56,847 nucleotides of DNA, taken from positions 1 to 56,847 of the forward strand of contig NZ_MVOC01000082.1 in assembly GCF_002043095.1 (NCBI RefSeq), in the 5' to 3' direction. Shown in pieces: positions 35,484-44,444 of the stretch. Below the pieces are notes generated by a model. That model did not search any database. It was not told the DNA's origin and saw only the letters and a program-made list of their open reading frames with translations. Numbering within the stretch: the stretch's first letter is position 1; the number at the start of each line of letters is the position of its first letter. Origin of the DNA: Mycobacterium sp. AT1. Its GTDB lineage: Bacteria; Actinomycetota; Actinomycetes; Mycobacteriales; Mycobacteriaceae. Position numbers and translations under genes: made by a program.

Positions 35484-36326
35484 CTACTGCCCGGCCTTTA
35501 TAGCCGCCACGAGCGCTACGGCTTCGGGACCGGTGATCATCGGCAGGCTGAACGGGCCGGAGACCAGCAATTCGTCTACACGGCGCGTCAGGTCCCCGGA
35601 TGTCACATGCGCCTGCAGGTTTGCGCCTGGGCATGCGGTGCTCGCGTACTTCAGATGCCCCTCGACCGTGGTCGAGCTGATGGGGTACTTGGATTTGGCC
35701 GAGGCGAACGCCATGGCAGCGCCTTGGAGCTGTTCTTCAGTCACGGCTTCTTCCTCAAAGTTGCCCTCACAGAGGACCAGGAAGTGACCGTCGGTGTCGT
35801 AGTCCGTGGCGGTGTCCCCTTTGATCGAAGGATCTCGCAGTTCGTAGATGTTGCCCTTGCGGTCAACACCGACGTGGTATGCGATGTCGACCCAGTTGCG
35901 GTCGTTCTGGTGCAGCCGCTGATGTTGAAGCAATCGGGCGGGGGCATTGCGGTTGTCACCGAGGAAGACTCCCGTGTGGTGAATAGTCATGCGGGTCGGA
36001 GTGTGCGGCACGCCCCCGGGCCGAGCGGGTTGTGCGCGCCAGCCTTCGCGAGAAATCATGCGAGCCGCGACCGTCGATGGTGGCACTAGTGGCTCAACTG
36101 GCGGCGGTGCTTCCGGTGACGCTGCCGCCGGTGATGGGGACGTATCGGGACCTGTGGCCACGGGGGGCGAGTTGTCAGGCGTCGCGGAGTTCGCTACCTG
36201 AGACGGCTGCCCGCAAGCGCTAAGCACGGTAGCCAACCCCGCCGTAGCTGCCAGGGCCAATAGCTGTCGACGGTTCACGCCAGCATCGCGCAGGCTGCCG
36301 GACTCATCAGCCTGCGGTGAGTACAT
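35484..36326 (-). CDS. Peptidoglycan-recognition-type N-acetylmuramoyl-L-alanine amidase, exported lipoprotein
   Basis: A 280-residue protein that should cleave the amide bond between N-acetylmuramic acid and the stem peptide outside the membrane. The signal region is Tat-like, NRRQLLALAATAGLATVLSACGQ, with a lipobox LSAC. A Pro/Ala/Ser-rich linker follows, then the PGRP/amidase_2 fold. Zinc ligands are expected in MTIHHTGVF and GHLKYASTACPG; AYHVGVDRKGNIYELRDPSIKGDTAT is the characteristic core. ATG 36326 was chosen; a longer frame from 36500 would place 58 extra residues before the signal sequence. It is divergent from the second receptor kinase (36540), so the two may share regulation. Confidence 0.85.
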   Translation of the reverse strand: MYSPQADESGSLRDAGVNRRQLLALAATAGLATVLSACGQPSQVANSATPDNSPPVATGPDTSPSPAAASPEAPPPVEPLVPPSTVAARMISREGWRAQPARPGGVPHTPTRMTIHHTGVFLGDNRNAPARLLQHQRLHQNDRNWVDIAYHVGVDRKGNIYELRDPSIKGDTATDYDTDGHFLVLCEGNFEEEAVTEEQLQGAAMAFASAKSKYPISSTTVEGHLKYASTACPGANLQAHVTSGDLTRRVDELLVSGPFSLPMITGPEAVALVAAIKAGQ

Positions 36327-36539
36327 GGCGATCACCCTACGTAGGCCCCACTCGATGTGAGGCCACTTCCATTGATCAACGAAGCGATCTGGTTTTGACA
36401 CTCTGGGCACCTTAGGCAGTGCCTGCATACCTAGACGCGCTGTTGCTGAGCTCGGTTTGGGCGAGCTGGCGCTTGGTTCTTCTGCTCGGCTCATTGCCAA
36501 CCAGCCCTCATTGTCGTCAATGCTGGTTAAGATTCGCGG

Positions 36540-38093
36540 ATGCCCATTGCTGAAGGGGCGGTATTTGCCGGCTACACCATTCGGCGCTTACTGGGCACTG
36601 GGGGGATGGGCGAGGTCTATCTCGTGCAGCACCCCCGGCTGCCCCGCCAGGAGGCCCTGAAGATCCTCCCGGCGGACGTGAGCGCCGACCCGGATTACCG
36701 CCAACGGTTCGCCCGTGAAGCCGACATCGCCGCTTCACTGTGGCATCCGCACATCGTGGCTATCCATGATCGGGGCGAGCATGACGGTCAACTGTGGATC
36801 ACGATGGACTACGTCGAAGGCACCGACGCATCCCGATTGCTGCGCGAGAGGTATCCGCACGGCATGCCACCGAAGGACGTGCTCGACGTCGTCGCAGCCA
36901 TTGCCGAGGCTCTCGACTACGCCCACGAACGGTTTCTGCTTCATCGCGACGTCAAGCCGGCCAATATCCTGCTGAGCGACCCCCGCAACGGTGAGCGCCG
37001 TACCGTCCTCGCTGATTTCGGTATCGCACGCGGAGTCGACGACAGCAGTGGACTGACCGCGACCAACATGACGGTTGGGTCAGTTGCCTACGCGGCACCT
37101 GAGCAGCTCACCGGCAAAGTGCTCGACGGACGGGCTGACCAGTACGCGTTGGCGGCTACGGCTTTTCACCTCCTCACCGGGACTGTCCCGTTCGGGAATT
37201 CGAACCCGGCTGTCGTCATCGGCCACCATCTGTCCTCACCGCCGCCGATCTTGAGCAAGGTGCGCGACGACCTCGGGCAGATGGATTCGGCGCTGGCCAC
37301 GGCAATGGCGAAAGAGCCACACCACCGATTCCAGACCTGCCGTGAGTTCGCGACGGCGCTGGCTGGGCGCGGCTCTGGTCTCATCGTGGGCGGTCCCCCT
37401 GACCTCCGTCCGAACGACGCGACGCAGCTAGCGCCGCTGACGGCACCGCTACCGCGTGAGATGCCAGCGCCTCAACGGTTTTCGTTACCCCCGGCGCCGG
37501 AAAAGCCCTCTCGCGCACCACTGATGGTCGGTGGTGTCGCCGCAGCGCTGCTGGCCATCGGGGTCGTTGCGTTCCTCGGCGCGAAACTTGGGCAGTCGCC
37601 AGAGGAGTCTCCTGGCGCTGCCCCGTCGCCCTCCCTGACCCGACCCGCATGGCCGGAGACAATCGATCCGCCTCGCACGGTGACGCGCACGGCGCCGCCA
37701 GTCACCGTCACTCAGCCCAATAACCGCCCGGCGCCCGCGCCTCGCACTCAGTCACCCCCGTCGGGCGATCTGGGTCTATCGCAACCGATGAGCAGACCGA
37801 GTTGCACCGGCCAGGGAATCGTCGTCCTCGGGTCGGTGACCACCCCCGGGCAGTACGCCGAAGGCGTGCAACGCCTCCTGACCGCATATCCAGGCGCCTC
37901 CTACCTCCGCACCGACCAGACCTGTCCCTCGCTTCGCGCAGCGACCGACGAGGGCAACCCCATCTATGCCGTCTACGTGCCGGCGGGTGACACCACGGCC
38001 GAAGCGTGTGCCGCCGTGCGTTCAGTTGGCGGCGACGTGTACGGAAAGTGGCTGGACTACACCACCGACCCCAGCGACAGAATTTCATGCTGA
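36540..38093 (+). CDS. Receptor serine/threonine kinase, PknF-like, second copy
   Basis: A 517-residue membrane kinase whose kinase domain (residues 1 to about 275) is a near relative of the one at 32734: LLGTGGMGEVYLVQHPRLPRQEALKILPADVSADP, HRDVKPANI, DFGIARGVDDSSGLTATNMTVGSVAYAAPEQL. A Pro-rich linker and one transmembrane helix (about 326-345) follow. The extracellular part is short and different: a Pro/Thr-rich stalk, then a small domain with paired cysteines (PSCTGQGIVVLG, DQTCPSLR, EACAAV, DRISC). It therefore senses something else or works without the PknH-type ligand domain. The start codon lies 39 bases or more from the divergent amidase frame. Confidence 0.92.
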   Translation: MPIAEGAVFAGYTIRRLLGTGGMGEVYLVQHPRLPRQEALKILPADVSADPDYRQRFAREADIAASLWHPHIVAIHDRGEHDGQLWITMDYVEGTDASRLLRERYPHGMPPKDVLDVVAAIAEALDYAHERFLLHRDVKPANILLSDPRNGERRTVLADFGIARGVDDSSGLTATNMTVGSVAYAAPEQLTGKVLDGRADQYALAATAFHLLTGTVPFGNSNPAVVIGHHLSSPPPILSKVRDDLGQMDSALATAMAKEPHHRFQTCREFATALAGRGSGLIVGGPPDLRPNDATQLAPLTAPLPREMPAPQRFSLPPAPEKPSRAPLMVGGVAAALLAIGVVAFLGAKLGQSPEESPGAAPSPSLTRPAWPETIDPPRTVTRTAPPVTVTQPNNRPAPAPRTQSPPSGDLGLSQPMSRPSCTGQGIVVLGSVTTPGQYAEGVQRLLTAYPGASYLRTDQTCPSLRAATDEGNPIYAVYVPAGDTTAEACAAVRSVGGDVYGKWLDYTTDPSDRISC

Positions 38094-38392
38094 CGATGCA
38101 CGAACCTATGGCTGCACGGTGACCCGGCCGTTCGCGCCACCTCGTCGGTCCAGTCAGTACCGCGGCGCTGCTCGTCGCTTCTGCACCACGCAGGACTCGG
38201 TCCGGCGGTGGACTTCGTGGGTACTGCGTGGTGGGGTGGTCTCCAATTGGACGGGTAGCCCTGCGATGTGCGCGACCACCCGCGAAGGCGGCTGTCCGCC
38301 GACGTCATGGGCGGACTAATGTTAGTGGGTTTCCTTGCGAGCGACGAACTTTGAGAACAGTCCCCTATGACTACTGATCGGAGCCGCGGTGA

Positions 38393-39310
38393 CTAATACA
38401 GGTACACCACGGCGTTGTCTCCGCCCTTGCACGTGACGACGCCGCTGCCGGTGCACGTCATGCGGTACGTCTCACCCGTAATGGGGCTGTAGGCATTGAC
38501 GACCACGGTCCCGCCCCTTCTTGGTTGCGTGGCGTAGGCCGAACGGACGACCTCGGCGAAGGCGCACGACGTCCGCGAACTTCCCACAGCGGAGTTGGAG
38601 AGTTCGTATCCGCCACCAGAGGTACACGGCGTGGAGTAGGCCGGTGGAGTGGGCCGTGCCGAGTCCGCGGGCACGGGGCCTGCTTGGGCAGGAGCAACGG
38701 GTGGACGAGCGGCAGGCGTTGGCGGGCTGGCATTTCGCGACGGAGGCGGTGCGGGTTCCGCGGGCTCCACCTCGGGCTTGGCATCGCCAAGGGTCATCCC
38801 CACGCGTTCACGAGCCTCGTCTTCGGTGTAGCTCATGTCCCCGCGACGGGCTACTTCGACCCTGTAGAACTTTGACCCGGCCGGCACGTCCTTCACGGAG
38901 AAGGACAGCGCGCACCATCCGGGTCCGCCGACACTGCCGCTGAGAGTCGACTTGGCCAGAAGTGTGCCCGCTTCGTCGGACACGGTGACCGGTGCGCCCG
39001 GGCCAACATCGCCATAGCCGCCACTTCCGGCGCAGTTGAACCCGGGAGGAAGTGCCGTCGTCGTGATACTCGCGGTGTTCAGCTGCAAAGTCCCTTCGAC
39101 GGTAAAGGGCTTATCCCCGACTAACGAGGACACACCGAAGTAGGCGCCCGCGGCTACGAGAATTAGGACGACCGCAGCAGCCAGCACCTCGCGAGCGCCG
39201 AACGTGAATCGTCGCTTCGTCAGCGGCGGTTCCGCGGAGAGTTGCTCCGGGTACGGATAGATCGCATCGGTCGGTTCCCCGCCTTGGTGTTCCACTACTA
39301 CTGCCCCCAT
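38393..39310 (-). CDS. Single-pass membrane protein with Pro-rich exported region
   Basis: A 305-residue protein from ATG 39310. It has a short cytosolic N-terminus, then one membrane anchor (about residues 34-53, EVLAAAVVLILVAAGAYFGVSSLV). An extracellular beta-rich domain follows (FTVEGTLQLNTASITTTALPPGFNCAGSGGYGDVGPGAPVTVSDEAG, CALSFSVKDVPAGSKFYRVEVARRGDMSYT). A Pro/Ala linker leads to a C-terminal domain with four cysteines (SYxxTCTGSGVVTCKGGDNAVVYLY-type ending). It resembles the extracytoplasmic parts encoded beside mycobacterial kinases, but I cannot name the family. It is divergent from the beta-lactamase-like gene, with starts 116 bases apart. Confidence 0.75.
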   Translation of the reverse strand: MGAVVVEHQGGEPTDAIYPYPEQLSAEPPLTKRRFTFGAREVLAAAVVLILVAAGAYFGVSSLVGDKPFTVEGTLQLNTASITTTALPPGFNCAGSGGYGDVGPGAPVTVSDEAGTLLAKSTLSGSVGGPGWCALSFSVKDVPAGSKFYRVEVARRGDMSYTEDEARERVGMTLGDAKPEVEPAEPAPPPSRNASPPTPAARPPVAPAQAGPVPADSARPTPPAYSTPCTSGGGYELSNSAVGSSRTSCAFAEVVRSAYATQPRRGGTVVVNAYSPITGETYRMTCTGSGVVTCKGGDNAVVYLY

Positions 39311-39425
39311 CTCGAGCTCTGAACTCGAGTATTGCCGTATCGCCGGCCCTGCGCAGCAAATCCTAGCCTTCCCCTCCGAGGCGACGTCTACGGTTAATCG
39401 TGGAATCTTTCGACCCAGGGGAGCC

Positions 39426-40409
39426 ATGACCGTGCAACGTCGCCATCATCGAGCACCGCCTCCGTCGACGAGCCTCCGACGCAGGCTCGTTCTCGCAATT
39501 GCCGCAGTGTTGCTCGCTGGCAGCGTCGGCGGAATGCTCGCCCTCAAACACCACAGCGATGTCCGCCCCGGGGAGCCGACTGCGGAGACACCGCGCCTCG
39601 CTTCATCACCGGCCGCGCCCACGCCGTCACCGCGCCCGGCCACCGTCCCTCTCAGCGGCACTGAGCTTGCAAACGCTCCGCTGCCGGGCGCGCCACCGCC
39701 GAGCCTGGCAGCGTCTTTCGACCAATTGACAGATCACCTCTCCGCCTCCATCGGCATGGTCATAACCCCCGTGGGGGTGAGCGAGCCAGCGGTGCGGCTC
39801 GGCGATTGGTCGACGACGGGCCCCGCCTGGTCGACGATCAAGGTTCCACTCGCCATCGCCGCGCTGCGTCAACAAGGTTCAGCCGAATCGCTCATCGACG
39901 CTGCCATAACCCATTCGGACAATGCGGCGGCCGAACAACTTTGGGCCAACCTAGGAGACCCCGCCACCGCAGCCGACCGCGTCGAGGACGTCCTTTCGAT
40001 GGCCGGCGACCCGACCTCGGTACAGTCCGAACGGATTCGGGCGGATTACTCGGCGTTCGGCCAGACGCTGTGGCCGCTCGTCGAGCAAACCACCTTCCTT
40101 TCCAACGCAGTGTGCGACCCCGGCACGGCGCCCATCTTCGACCTCATGGGACAGGTCACCGAGGATCAGCGCTGGGGTCTCGGCACAATGTCCGGCGCCC
40201 ACTTCAAGGGCGGTTGGGGTCCGTCTACCGACGGGGCCTACCTAGTCCGCCAAATTGGTGTCATCGACACCCCGTCCGGTCGCTCGGCTGTTGCGATAGC
40301 AGCCCTCCCGGACTCGGGCACCTTCGCTGACGGGACGTCGGCGCTCACCGCAGTCGCCGATTGGTTGGGCCAACAAGGTGCTGAAATACCCGGCGGCCGT
40401 TGCGCTTAG
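39426..40409 (+). CDS. Class A beta-lactamase-fold serine hydrolase, membrane-anchored
   Basis: A 327-residue exported protein. An N-terminal anchor (LRRRLVLAIAAVLLAGSVGGMLAL, residues 17-40) and a Pro/Ala/Ser-rich stalk precede a beta-lactamase-type domain. The active-site triads are present: STIK at 136-139 (Ser nucleophile and Lys), SDN at 164-166, and KGG near 261 in place of KTG. It lacks an obvious omega-loop EPELN motif, so hydrolysis of beta-lactams is doubtful. Related actinobacterial proteins are low-activity or non-lactamase envelope proteins. It fits the surrounding cell-wall and kinase neighbourhood. Confidence 0.8.
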   Translation: MTVQRRHHRAPPPSTSLRRRLVLAIAAVLLAGSVGGMLALKHHSDVRPGEPTAETPRLASSPAAPTPSPRPATVPLSGTELANAPLPGAPPPSLAASFDQLTDHLSASIGMVITPVGVSEPAVRLGDWSTTGPAWSTIKVPLAIAALRQQGSAESLIDAAITHSDNAAAEQLWANLGDPATAADRVEDVLSMAGDPTSVQSERIRADYSAFGQTLWPLVEQTTFLSNAVCDPGTAPIFDLMGQVTEDQRWGLGTMSGAHFKGGWGPSTDGAYLVRQIGVIDTPSGRSAVAIAALPDSGTFADGTSALTAVADWLGQQGAEIPGGRCA

Positions 40410-40693
40410 GGAGGTGACCGGCCCTCTAGTGAGCAAATCCACATCAGCCCTTGCCAGCGCGACGGGGGTGCGGTCTGGGGTGAAAAGCCCATCGTTCCGG
40501 ACTGACGCCCAGCGCTCATTCGCGCCGCCGCCGATAACGTCGCGATTCGTCGGGTCGGCGAGACGATCTCGACAGCGTGAAACTCCCGGCCGTTAGCGTC
40601 GCGGAATCCCCCGATCCCGACTTGGTCGAGACCAACTACACAATCGTATCGCCTGCCCGATCGTCTTAGTCGGCATGTCTTATTGCTGCACAA
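40406..40693 (-). CDS. Unrecognised small ORF, possibly a gene fragment
   Basis: A 95-codon frame. Its middle reads like folded protein (YDCVVGLDQVGIGGFRDANGREFHAVEIVSPTRRIATLSAAARMS), while the N-terminus is Arg/Cys-rich. Its stop overlaps the end of the beta-lactamase-like gene on the other strand by four bases. There is no clear ribosome-binding site. It could be a remnant. Confidence 0.3.
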   Translation of the reverse strand: MCSNKTCRLRRSGRRYDCVVGLDQVGIGGFRDANGREFHAVEIVSPTRRIATLSAAARMSAGRQSGTMGFSPQTAPPSRWQGLMWICSLEGRSPP

Positions 40694-40845
40694 CGCCGAG
40701 GGCGGCAGTCTTCAACGGTCTCAGGTCGTGACCGAGGCGCGGTACGGGTACCAATCGAATCCTGAGCTGCTGGCGATGCTCGCGTCCGCGGCCGCAGCGC
40801 CAACGGTTGGGCTAATGAGCCACAACAGAAAAGGGTGAGAGTTGT

Positions 40846-41025
40846 TCAGCTCTGGTCCATTTGCTGATCGTCCCCTTGAGCGATGTGCCGCCATGGGTCT
40901 CGCAGCTCGTCCAGGATCAGTTTCCGGTCCGACGCACACCCAGAATCCGCGGCTCCGTCGAATAGCCCTGCTACGTCAGACCACGACTGCCAGCGTCGCG
41001 CGGCGTTGATCTCATTGTGCGTCAC
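40846..41025 (-). CDS. Hypothetical 59-residue protein
   Basis: From GTG 41025 a compact acidic helix-rich peptide is encoded: THNEINAARRWQSWSDVAG, then LFDGAADSGCASDRKLILDELRDPWRHIAQGDDQQMDQS. AGGGAA lies about 10 bases upstream. The amino-acid composition is protein-like, unlike the flanking DNA. No family is recognised. Confidence 0.4.
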   Translation of the reverse strand: MTHNEINAARRWQSWSDVAGLFDGAADSGCASDRKLILDELRDPWRHIAQGDDQQMDQS

Positions 41026-41196
41026 GTGCCCACGTTCCCTGTTGACGTTCCGAACTTCAGTTGTTTCAGTGTGGCGTGAGAGTCAGCCGACTGCACGCCG
41101 ATAACCGTGCCCGTGTACCGTTTCTTTCGAAATACGTTGCCTTGCAACGCCGTTAATCTCGTCATCGATATGAGGGATACTAGTCACTATCCATGA

Positions 41197-41345
41197 GGCA
41201 ATGCGACGGCTCTGCCGAGTCTCGGGCGCCAGGCACTCGACGGCGCCGAATTCGCCGCGCGCACCTGGGCCAAGACCACGGTGGCCGAACGGGCACTAGT
41301 CCTGCAAATGGCCGACCTCATCGACGCCAACCACGAAAAACCGTG
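41197..41345 (+). pseudogene. Possible aldehyde-dehydrogenase fragment
   Basis: One frame reads ALDGAEFAARTWAKTTVAER followed by ALVLQMADLIDANHEK. This resembles the N-terminal segment of aldehyde dehydrogenases, where a W-x-x-T-x-x-x-R pattern precedes a helix ending in AdLIEa. Neither a start nor the rest of the enzyme is present; the reading becomes nonsense after about 41345. It is a weak call from a short stretch. Confidence 0.25.
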
Positions 41346-41454
41346 CACAACCGCCATCAACCTCTCGGCTTCGGCGCGTGCGCCGGCGGCCGAGCTGAAG
41401 CTCCCTGGCTCCCGCCATGTTCCGGTGTGCCTCGAGTTCGCCGCTCCACGGCCC

Positions 41455-41494
41455 GCGAAACCCCGGCAGGCACGCGGGCCTGCCGGGGTTTCGC
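41455..41494 (-). terminator. Strong hairpin downstream of the SnoaL-like gene
   Basis: GCGAAACCCCGGCAGGC-N6-GCCTGCCGGGGTTTCGC is a perfect 17-bp stem with a 6-base loop, 25 bases beyond the stop of the leftward gene at 41520. It is a convincing U-less terminator. Confidence 0.75.
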
Positions 41495-41519
41495 GCGGTC
41501 ACCTGGGGCTGGGGCAGGG

Positions 41520-41966
41520 TTAGGCCGGCTTGATGAGTTCCAGCTGCTGCAGAACCGTGACGCCGTCGTCGAGCCCGACCTCCTCCACGATGAGACCGTC
41601 GACGACCTTGAGCACCGATGTTCCAGTGAAACGCATCGTCTTGCCGGTGCCGGCCGCCAGCGCGCCGATCGGCATGTCGTCGAACGCCTCTCCGGTCTGG
41701 GTGCCGCCGCCGATCCACTGCCCGACGACGTAGTCGCCTTCTGCAATGAGGTCGGCTGTGCCCTCGAACGCCAGGTCCGGGAAGGCGGCCCGGAACTTCT
41801 CGGCGAATGCGCGGACCTGGTCGCGGCCCCGACACGGGCTGTGTAGCGAGTACTCGAAGCGGATGTCGGGTGCGGCGAGCTCGTCGATGACGGCAGGGTT
41901 GAAGTCAGCGCCCCAGAATTCTGTGAACCAGCGTCCGACGACGGCTTTATTCTCCTCGATCGTCAT
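41520..41966 (-). CDS. SnoaL-like (NTF2-fold) ester cyclase family protein
   Basis: A 148-residue protein with the NTF2-like alpha+beta fold of SnoaL-type polyketide cyclases and related small enzymes. Visible are ENKAVVGRWFTEFWGADFNPAVIDELAAPDIRFEYSLHSP, then FRAAFPDLAFEGTADLIAEGDYVVGQWIGGGTQTGEAF, and TGTSVLKVVDGLIVEEVGLDDGVTVLQQLEL. The ATG 41966 has AGGAGAGG upstream, deciding it over the longer frame from 42164. It is monocistronic, with a strong hairpin after it. The substrate is unknown. Confidence 0.85.
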   Translation of the reverse strand: MTIEENKAVVGRWFTEFWGADFNPAVIDELAAPDIRFEYSLHSPCRGRDQVRAFAEKFRAAFPDLAFEGTADLIAEGDYVVGQWIGGGTQTGEAFDDMPIGALAAGTGKTMRFTGTSVLKVVDGLIVEEVGLDDGVTVLQQLELIKPA

Positions 41967-42337
41967 GAGAATCCTCTCCTGCGTGCCAATGTTCTGGGCA
42001 CTCCCGGCTGGAGCACCTACCCAAGCAGACGACTCGGCTGGCCTGGACGTGAGGTCGGGTTCGAAGTTGTTCGATGCGATCTGCGCCTGGACGCCCGTGC
42101 CCGAGTCCGTCAGGACCAACGCGGGGATTGGCTCCCAGCCCTGCGACCCGAACCCCGAATTCACCCACGCCTCCTCACGCCGTCTGGATGCCGTTTCCCC
42201 ACCTGCACCGCGGATCTCAGGCGGGTGCGGCCTAACACGATGCCCCGCTGTCGGTTTCGCTTACTCATCTGCACGTTGCTTGGCCACCTTCGCAGACCTC
42301 GACCCCGGCGCCGGCGCCGGCTTGATCGCGTCCGCGT
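41967..42337. other. Intergenic stretch, no gene seen
   Basis: The long frames here are N-terminal overextensions of the SnoaL-like gene or out-of-frame readings of ogt. No repeat or motif stands out. It should contain the promoter of the SnoaL-like gene. Confidence 0.5.
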
Positions 42338-42886
42338 TCACGACAGCCCGGAGATCAGCGCACCCTGGAAGGGGGTGCCGTCCGACCGGCTCGCGTGGTC
42401 GCGTTCCAGGTCGAGCAGATGCCTCTTGCGTCCGACGCCGCCGGCGTATCCGGTGAGCTTGCCGCCCCGTCCCACCACGCGATGACACGGCACGACGATC
42501 GACAACGGATTGCGGCCGACAGCGGCTCCCACCTGCTGAGCGGTGATCCCGCCGCCGAGCTGGGTGGCGACGTCCCCGTAGCTGGTCGTGGCGCCGTAGG
42601 GAATTTGGGCGATCAACCCCCACACGGCCATCTGGAATGGGTTGCCTCGCAGTATCACGGGCAGGTCGAACCGGCGGCGAGCCCCGTCGAGGTACTCGGC
42701 GAGTTCCTGGGTCGCTTCACGAAATCCCAGATCGCGGCGCGGGCCGAAGGTCGCCGGGTCCGGCCGATACCAATGATGGGGGAAGTACAGGCCACACAGG
42801 CCGTCGGCGTCGCGGACCAACGTGAGGTCGCCCAGCGCCGACTCGATGACGGTGTGCCACGTGGGAAGGGGTAGAAGCTGTGACAT
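42338..42886 (-). CDS. ogt: Methylated-DNA-protein cysteine methyltransferase Ogt
   Basis: Ogt transfers the alkyl group from O6-methylguanine to its own cysteine and is used once. The 182-residue protein has the usual N-terminal domain and the C-terminal DNA-binding/active-site domain: NPFQMAVWGLIAQIPYGATTSYGDVATQLG, VGAAVGRNPLSIVVPCHRVVG with acceptor Cys134, and LTGYAGGVGRKRHLLDLE. The ATG start is at 42886. It lies 203 bases downstream of tag on the same strand, outside the tightly overlapping repair operon, and may have its own promoter. A second Ogt-like gene (46010) is in that operon. Confidence 0.9.
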   Translation of the reverse strand: MSQLLPLPTWHTVIESALGDLTLVRDADGLCGLYFPHHWYRPDPATFGPRRDLGFREATQELAEYLDGARRRFDLPVILRGNPFQMAVWGLIAQIPYGATTSYGDVATQLGGGITAQQVGAAVGRNPLSIVVPCHRVVGRGGKLTGYAGGVGRKRHLLDLERDHASRSDGTPFQGALISGLS

Positions 42887-43089
42887 GACAGGTCCTTTCG
42901 CGGTGACGTGTACTGGGAAGACGTCGCGGAGCCCGCGGACGTGAGATCGGTCCGCACAGCCGTGCGGAGGAGCTTCGAAACTGAGTCCGGGCGTTGGCTC
43001 TCAGCGGCGGCAGGGTGCCGTCGCCGGGCAGGCAATGACCGCCCCACGGAGGCTGTGGTGCCCCGCGGTGAGCCCGCCCGCGGCGCCGT

Positions 43090-43776
43090 TCACCGGCCAC
43101 CCAGGCGCGAGGCAACCATCGCGATACCAACCTTAGGAGGGCGGGCCCTCCGTCGACCGTCGACCGTCCAGAGTCCCGAGCAGCCGCGGCGGTGAGTGTC
43201 GAGCAGGTGGGTGTCGACGACACCGATGGCTTCCATGAGCGCGAACATGGTCGTCGGTCCGACGAAGCTGAAACCGCGCTTGCTTAATGCGCGGGCCAGT
43301 CGCTCCGAGTCTTCGGTCATGGTGGGAATGCCGGTGACGACACGCGGCGCCGGGGATTCTTCGGGCTGGTGGGCCCAGACGAGTTCGGCGAGGCCGCCGT
43401 CTCGGCGCAGGTCGATGGTGGCCGCGCGCGTTGCGGATCGTCGCCTCGATCTTGCGGCGGTTGCGCACGATGCGAACGTCGTCGAGCAGTCGCGCCACCT
43501 CCGTCGGTCCGTAGCCGGCGACGACGTCGGGATCGAATCGATCGAACGCTTCGCGGAACGCCGGCCGCTTGGCGAGGATCGTCGCCCACGACAGCCCCGT
43601 TGGAAAGCCTCCAAGCTGTTCCGCTCGAACACTCCGCGCTCGTCGCGAACTAGGACACCCCACTCGGTGTCGTAGTAGCGGCGCAGCAGATCGTTGGCAG
43701 CCGCCCATGGCGGCCGCGCCAAACCGTCGTCGCCGATGACCACGCCGCCGCGGGTCGCGTCGGGGGTGGGTGTCAC
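43090..43776 (-). pseudogene. tag: 3-methyladenine DNA glycosylase I (Tag), two compensating frameshifts
   Basis: Tag removes 3-methyladenine from DNA. The gene is recognisable in two frames. The outer frame gives the N-terminus (WAAANDLLRRYYDTEWGVLVRDERGVFERNSLEAF) and the C-terminus (ATIDLRRDGGLAELVWAHQ, ERLARALSKRGFSFVGPTTMFALMEAIGVVDTH). The middle, GLSWATILAKRPAFREAFDRFDPDVVAGYGPTEVARLLDD and IVRNRRKIEATIRNAR, is in the next frame. A base is missing near 43610 (after LEAFQ) and one is extra near 43425 (after IRNAR), so about 62 residues including the GLSW segment are garbled in the uncorrected product. The GTG start overlaps the alkB stop (GTGA). Either the gene is dead or there are two read errors. 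Confidence 0.8.
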
Positions 43777-44444
43777 TGGTCGGACATGCCGGTGACGCGG
43801 ACGGTGACGTTGATCCGTCCGTGGGTCATCGGGCAGTCGTGAGGTGCGGTGTCGGGCAGGATCTTTGGGACGCCGTGGAAGGCGTACCGGGAGGCCCTGC
43901 CGAACACCACGACGTCACCGGAGTCCAGGACGACGTCGGTGTAGGGCTGGCCCCGATGGTCGGTGTTGCCGAATCGGAAGACGCGGCTGTCACCGACGCT
44001 GAAGGACACGACCGGTTCGTCGGTCAGTTCGTCGTCGTCCTTGTGCATGCCCAGCCGTGCACCCGGCCCGTAGAAGTTCAAGAACGCCGCGTCGGGCCGA
44101 TAGTCCGCCCCGGCGCCGGGCCCGTAGGCGTCCTCGACGGCGCGGCGGGCATGATCGGCCAGCCAGTCGGGGAACGGGCGCACGCGGCGACCGTTCACGT
44201 CGTCGGCGGTGCGGGTGTAGCGGTAGGGCCTCCAGTGCCATCCCAGGCACACGGTTTTTGCCGACATGCGGTGCCCGCCGGGCATGGTGGCGGCTCTGAT
44301 CGGTACCGGGGCATCGGACCAGTCCGCGAAGGCGGTGACCAGCGCGGCTTGCTCGCCGGGTGATAGCTAGCCGGTTAGGTGGACCGCGCCGGGGGCGATC
44401 CGGCGAGCCGGTCCTCGACGGTCACCGGCGCCGAACAACGTCAC
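43773..44444 (-). pseudogene. alkB: AlkB-type 2-oxoglutarate dioxygenase with internal amber codon
   Basis: AlkB oxidatively removes methyl groups from 1-methyladenine and 3-methylcytosine. From GTG 44444 the frame encodes TLFGAGDRRG ... IAPGAVHLTG, then TAG at 44367-44369, then LSPGEQAALVTAFADW ... TMPGGHRMSAKTVCLGWHWRPY. AlkB relatives usually have Trp at the interrupted position (TGG to TAG is a one-base change). The catalytic part is intact: NFYGPGARLGMHKDDDEL with the HxD iron motif, SVSxGDSRVFRFG, SGDVVVFGRASR and HGRINVTVRV with the 2-oxoglutarate arginine. The reading 44285-43773 alone would be N-terminally short. The GTGA overlap with the preceding gene confirms 44444 as the ancestral start. 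Confidence 0.78.

Noticed and set aside
41193..41846. 217-codon plus-strand frame
   Set aside because: Mostly antisense to the SnoaL-like gene and Arg-rich at its start; no family features.
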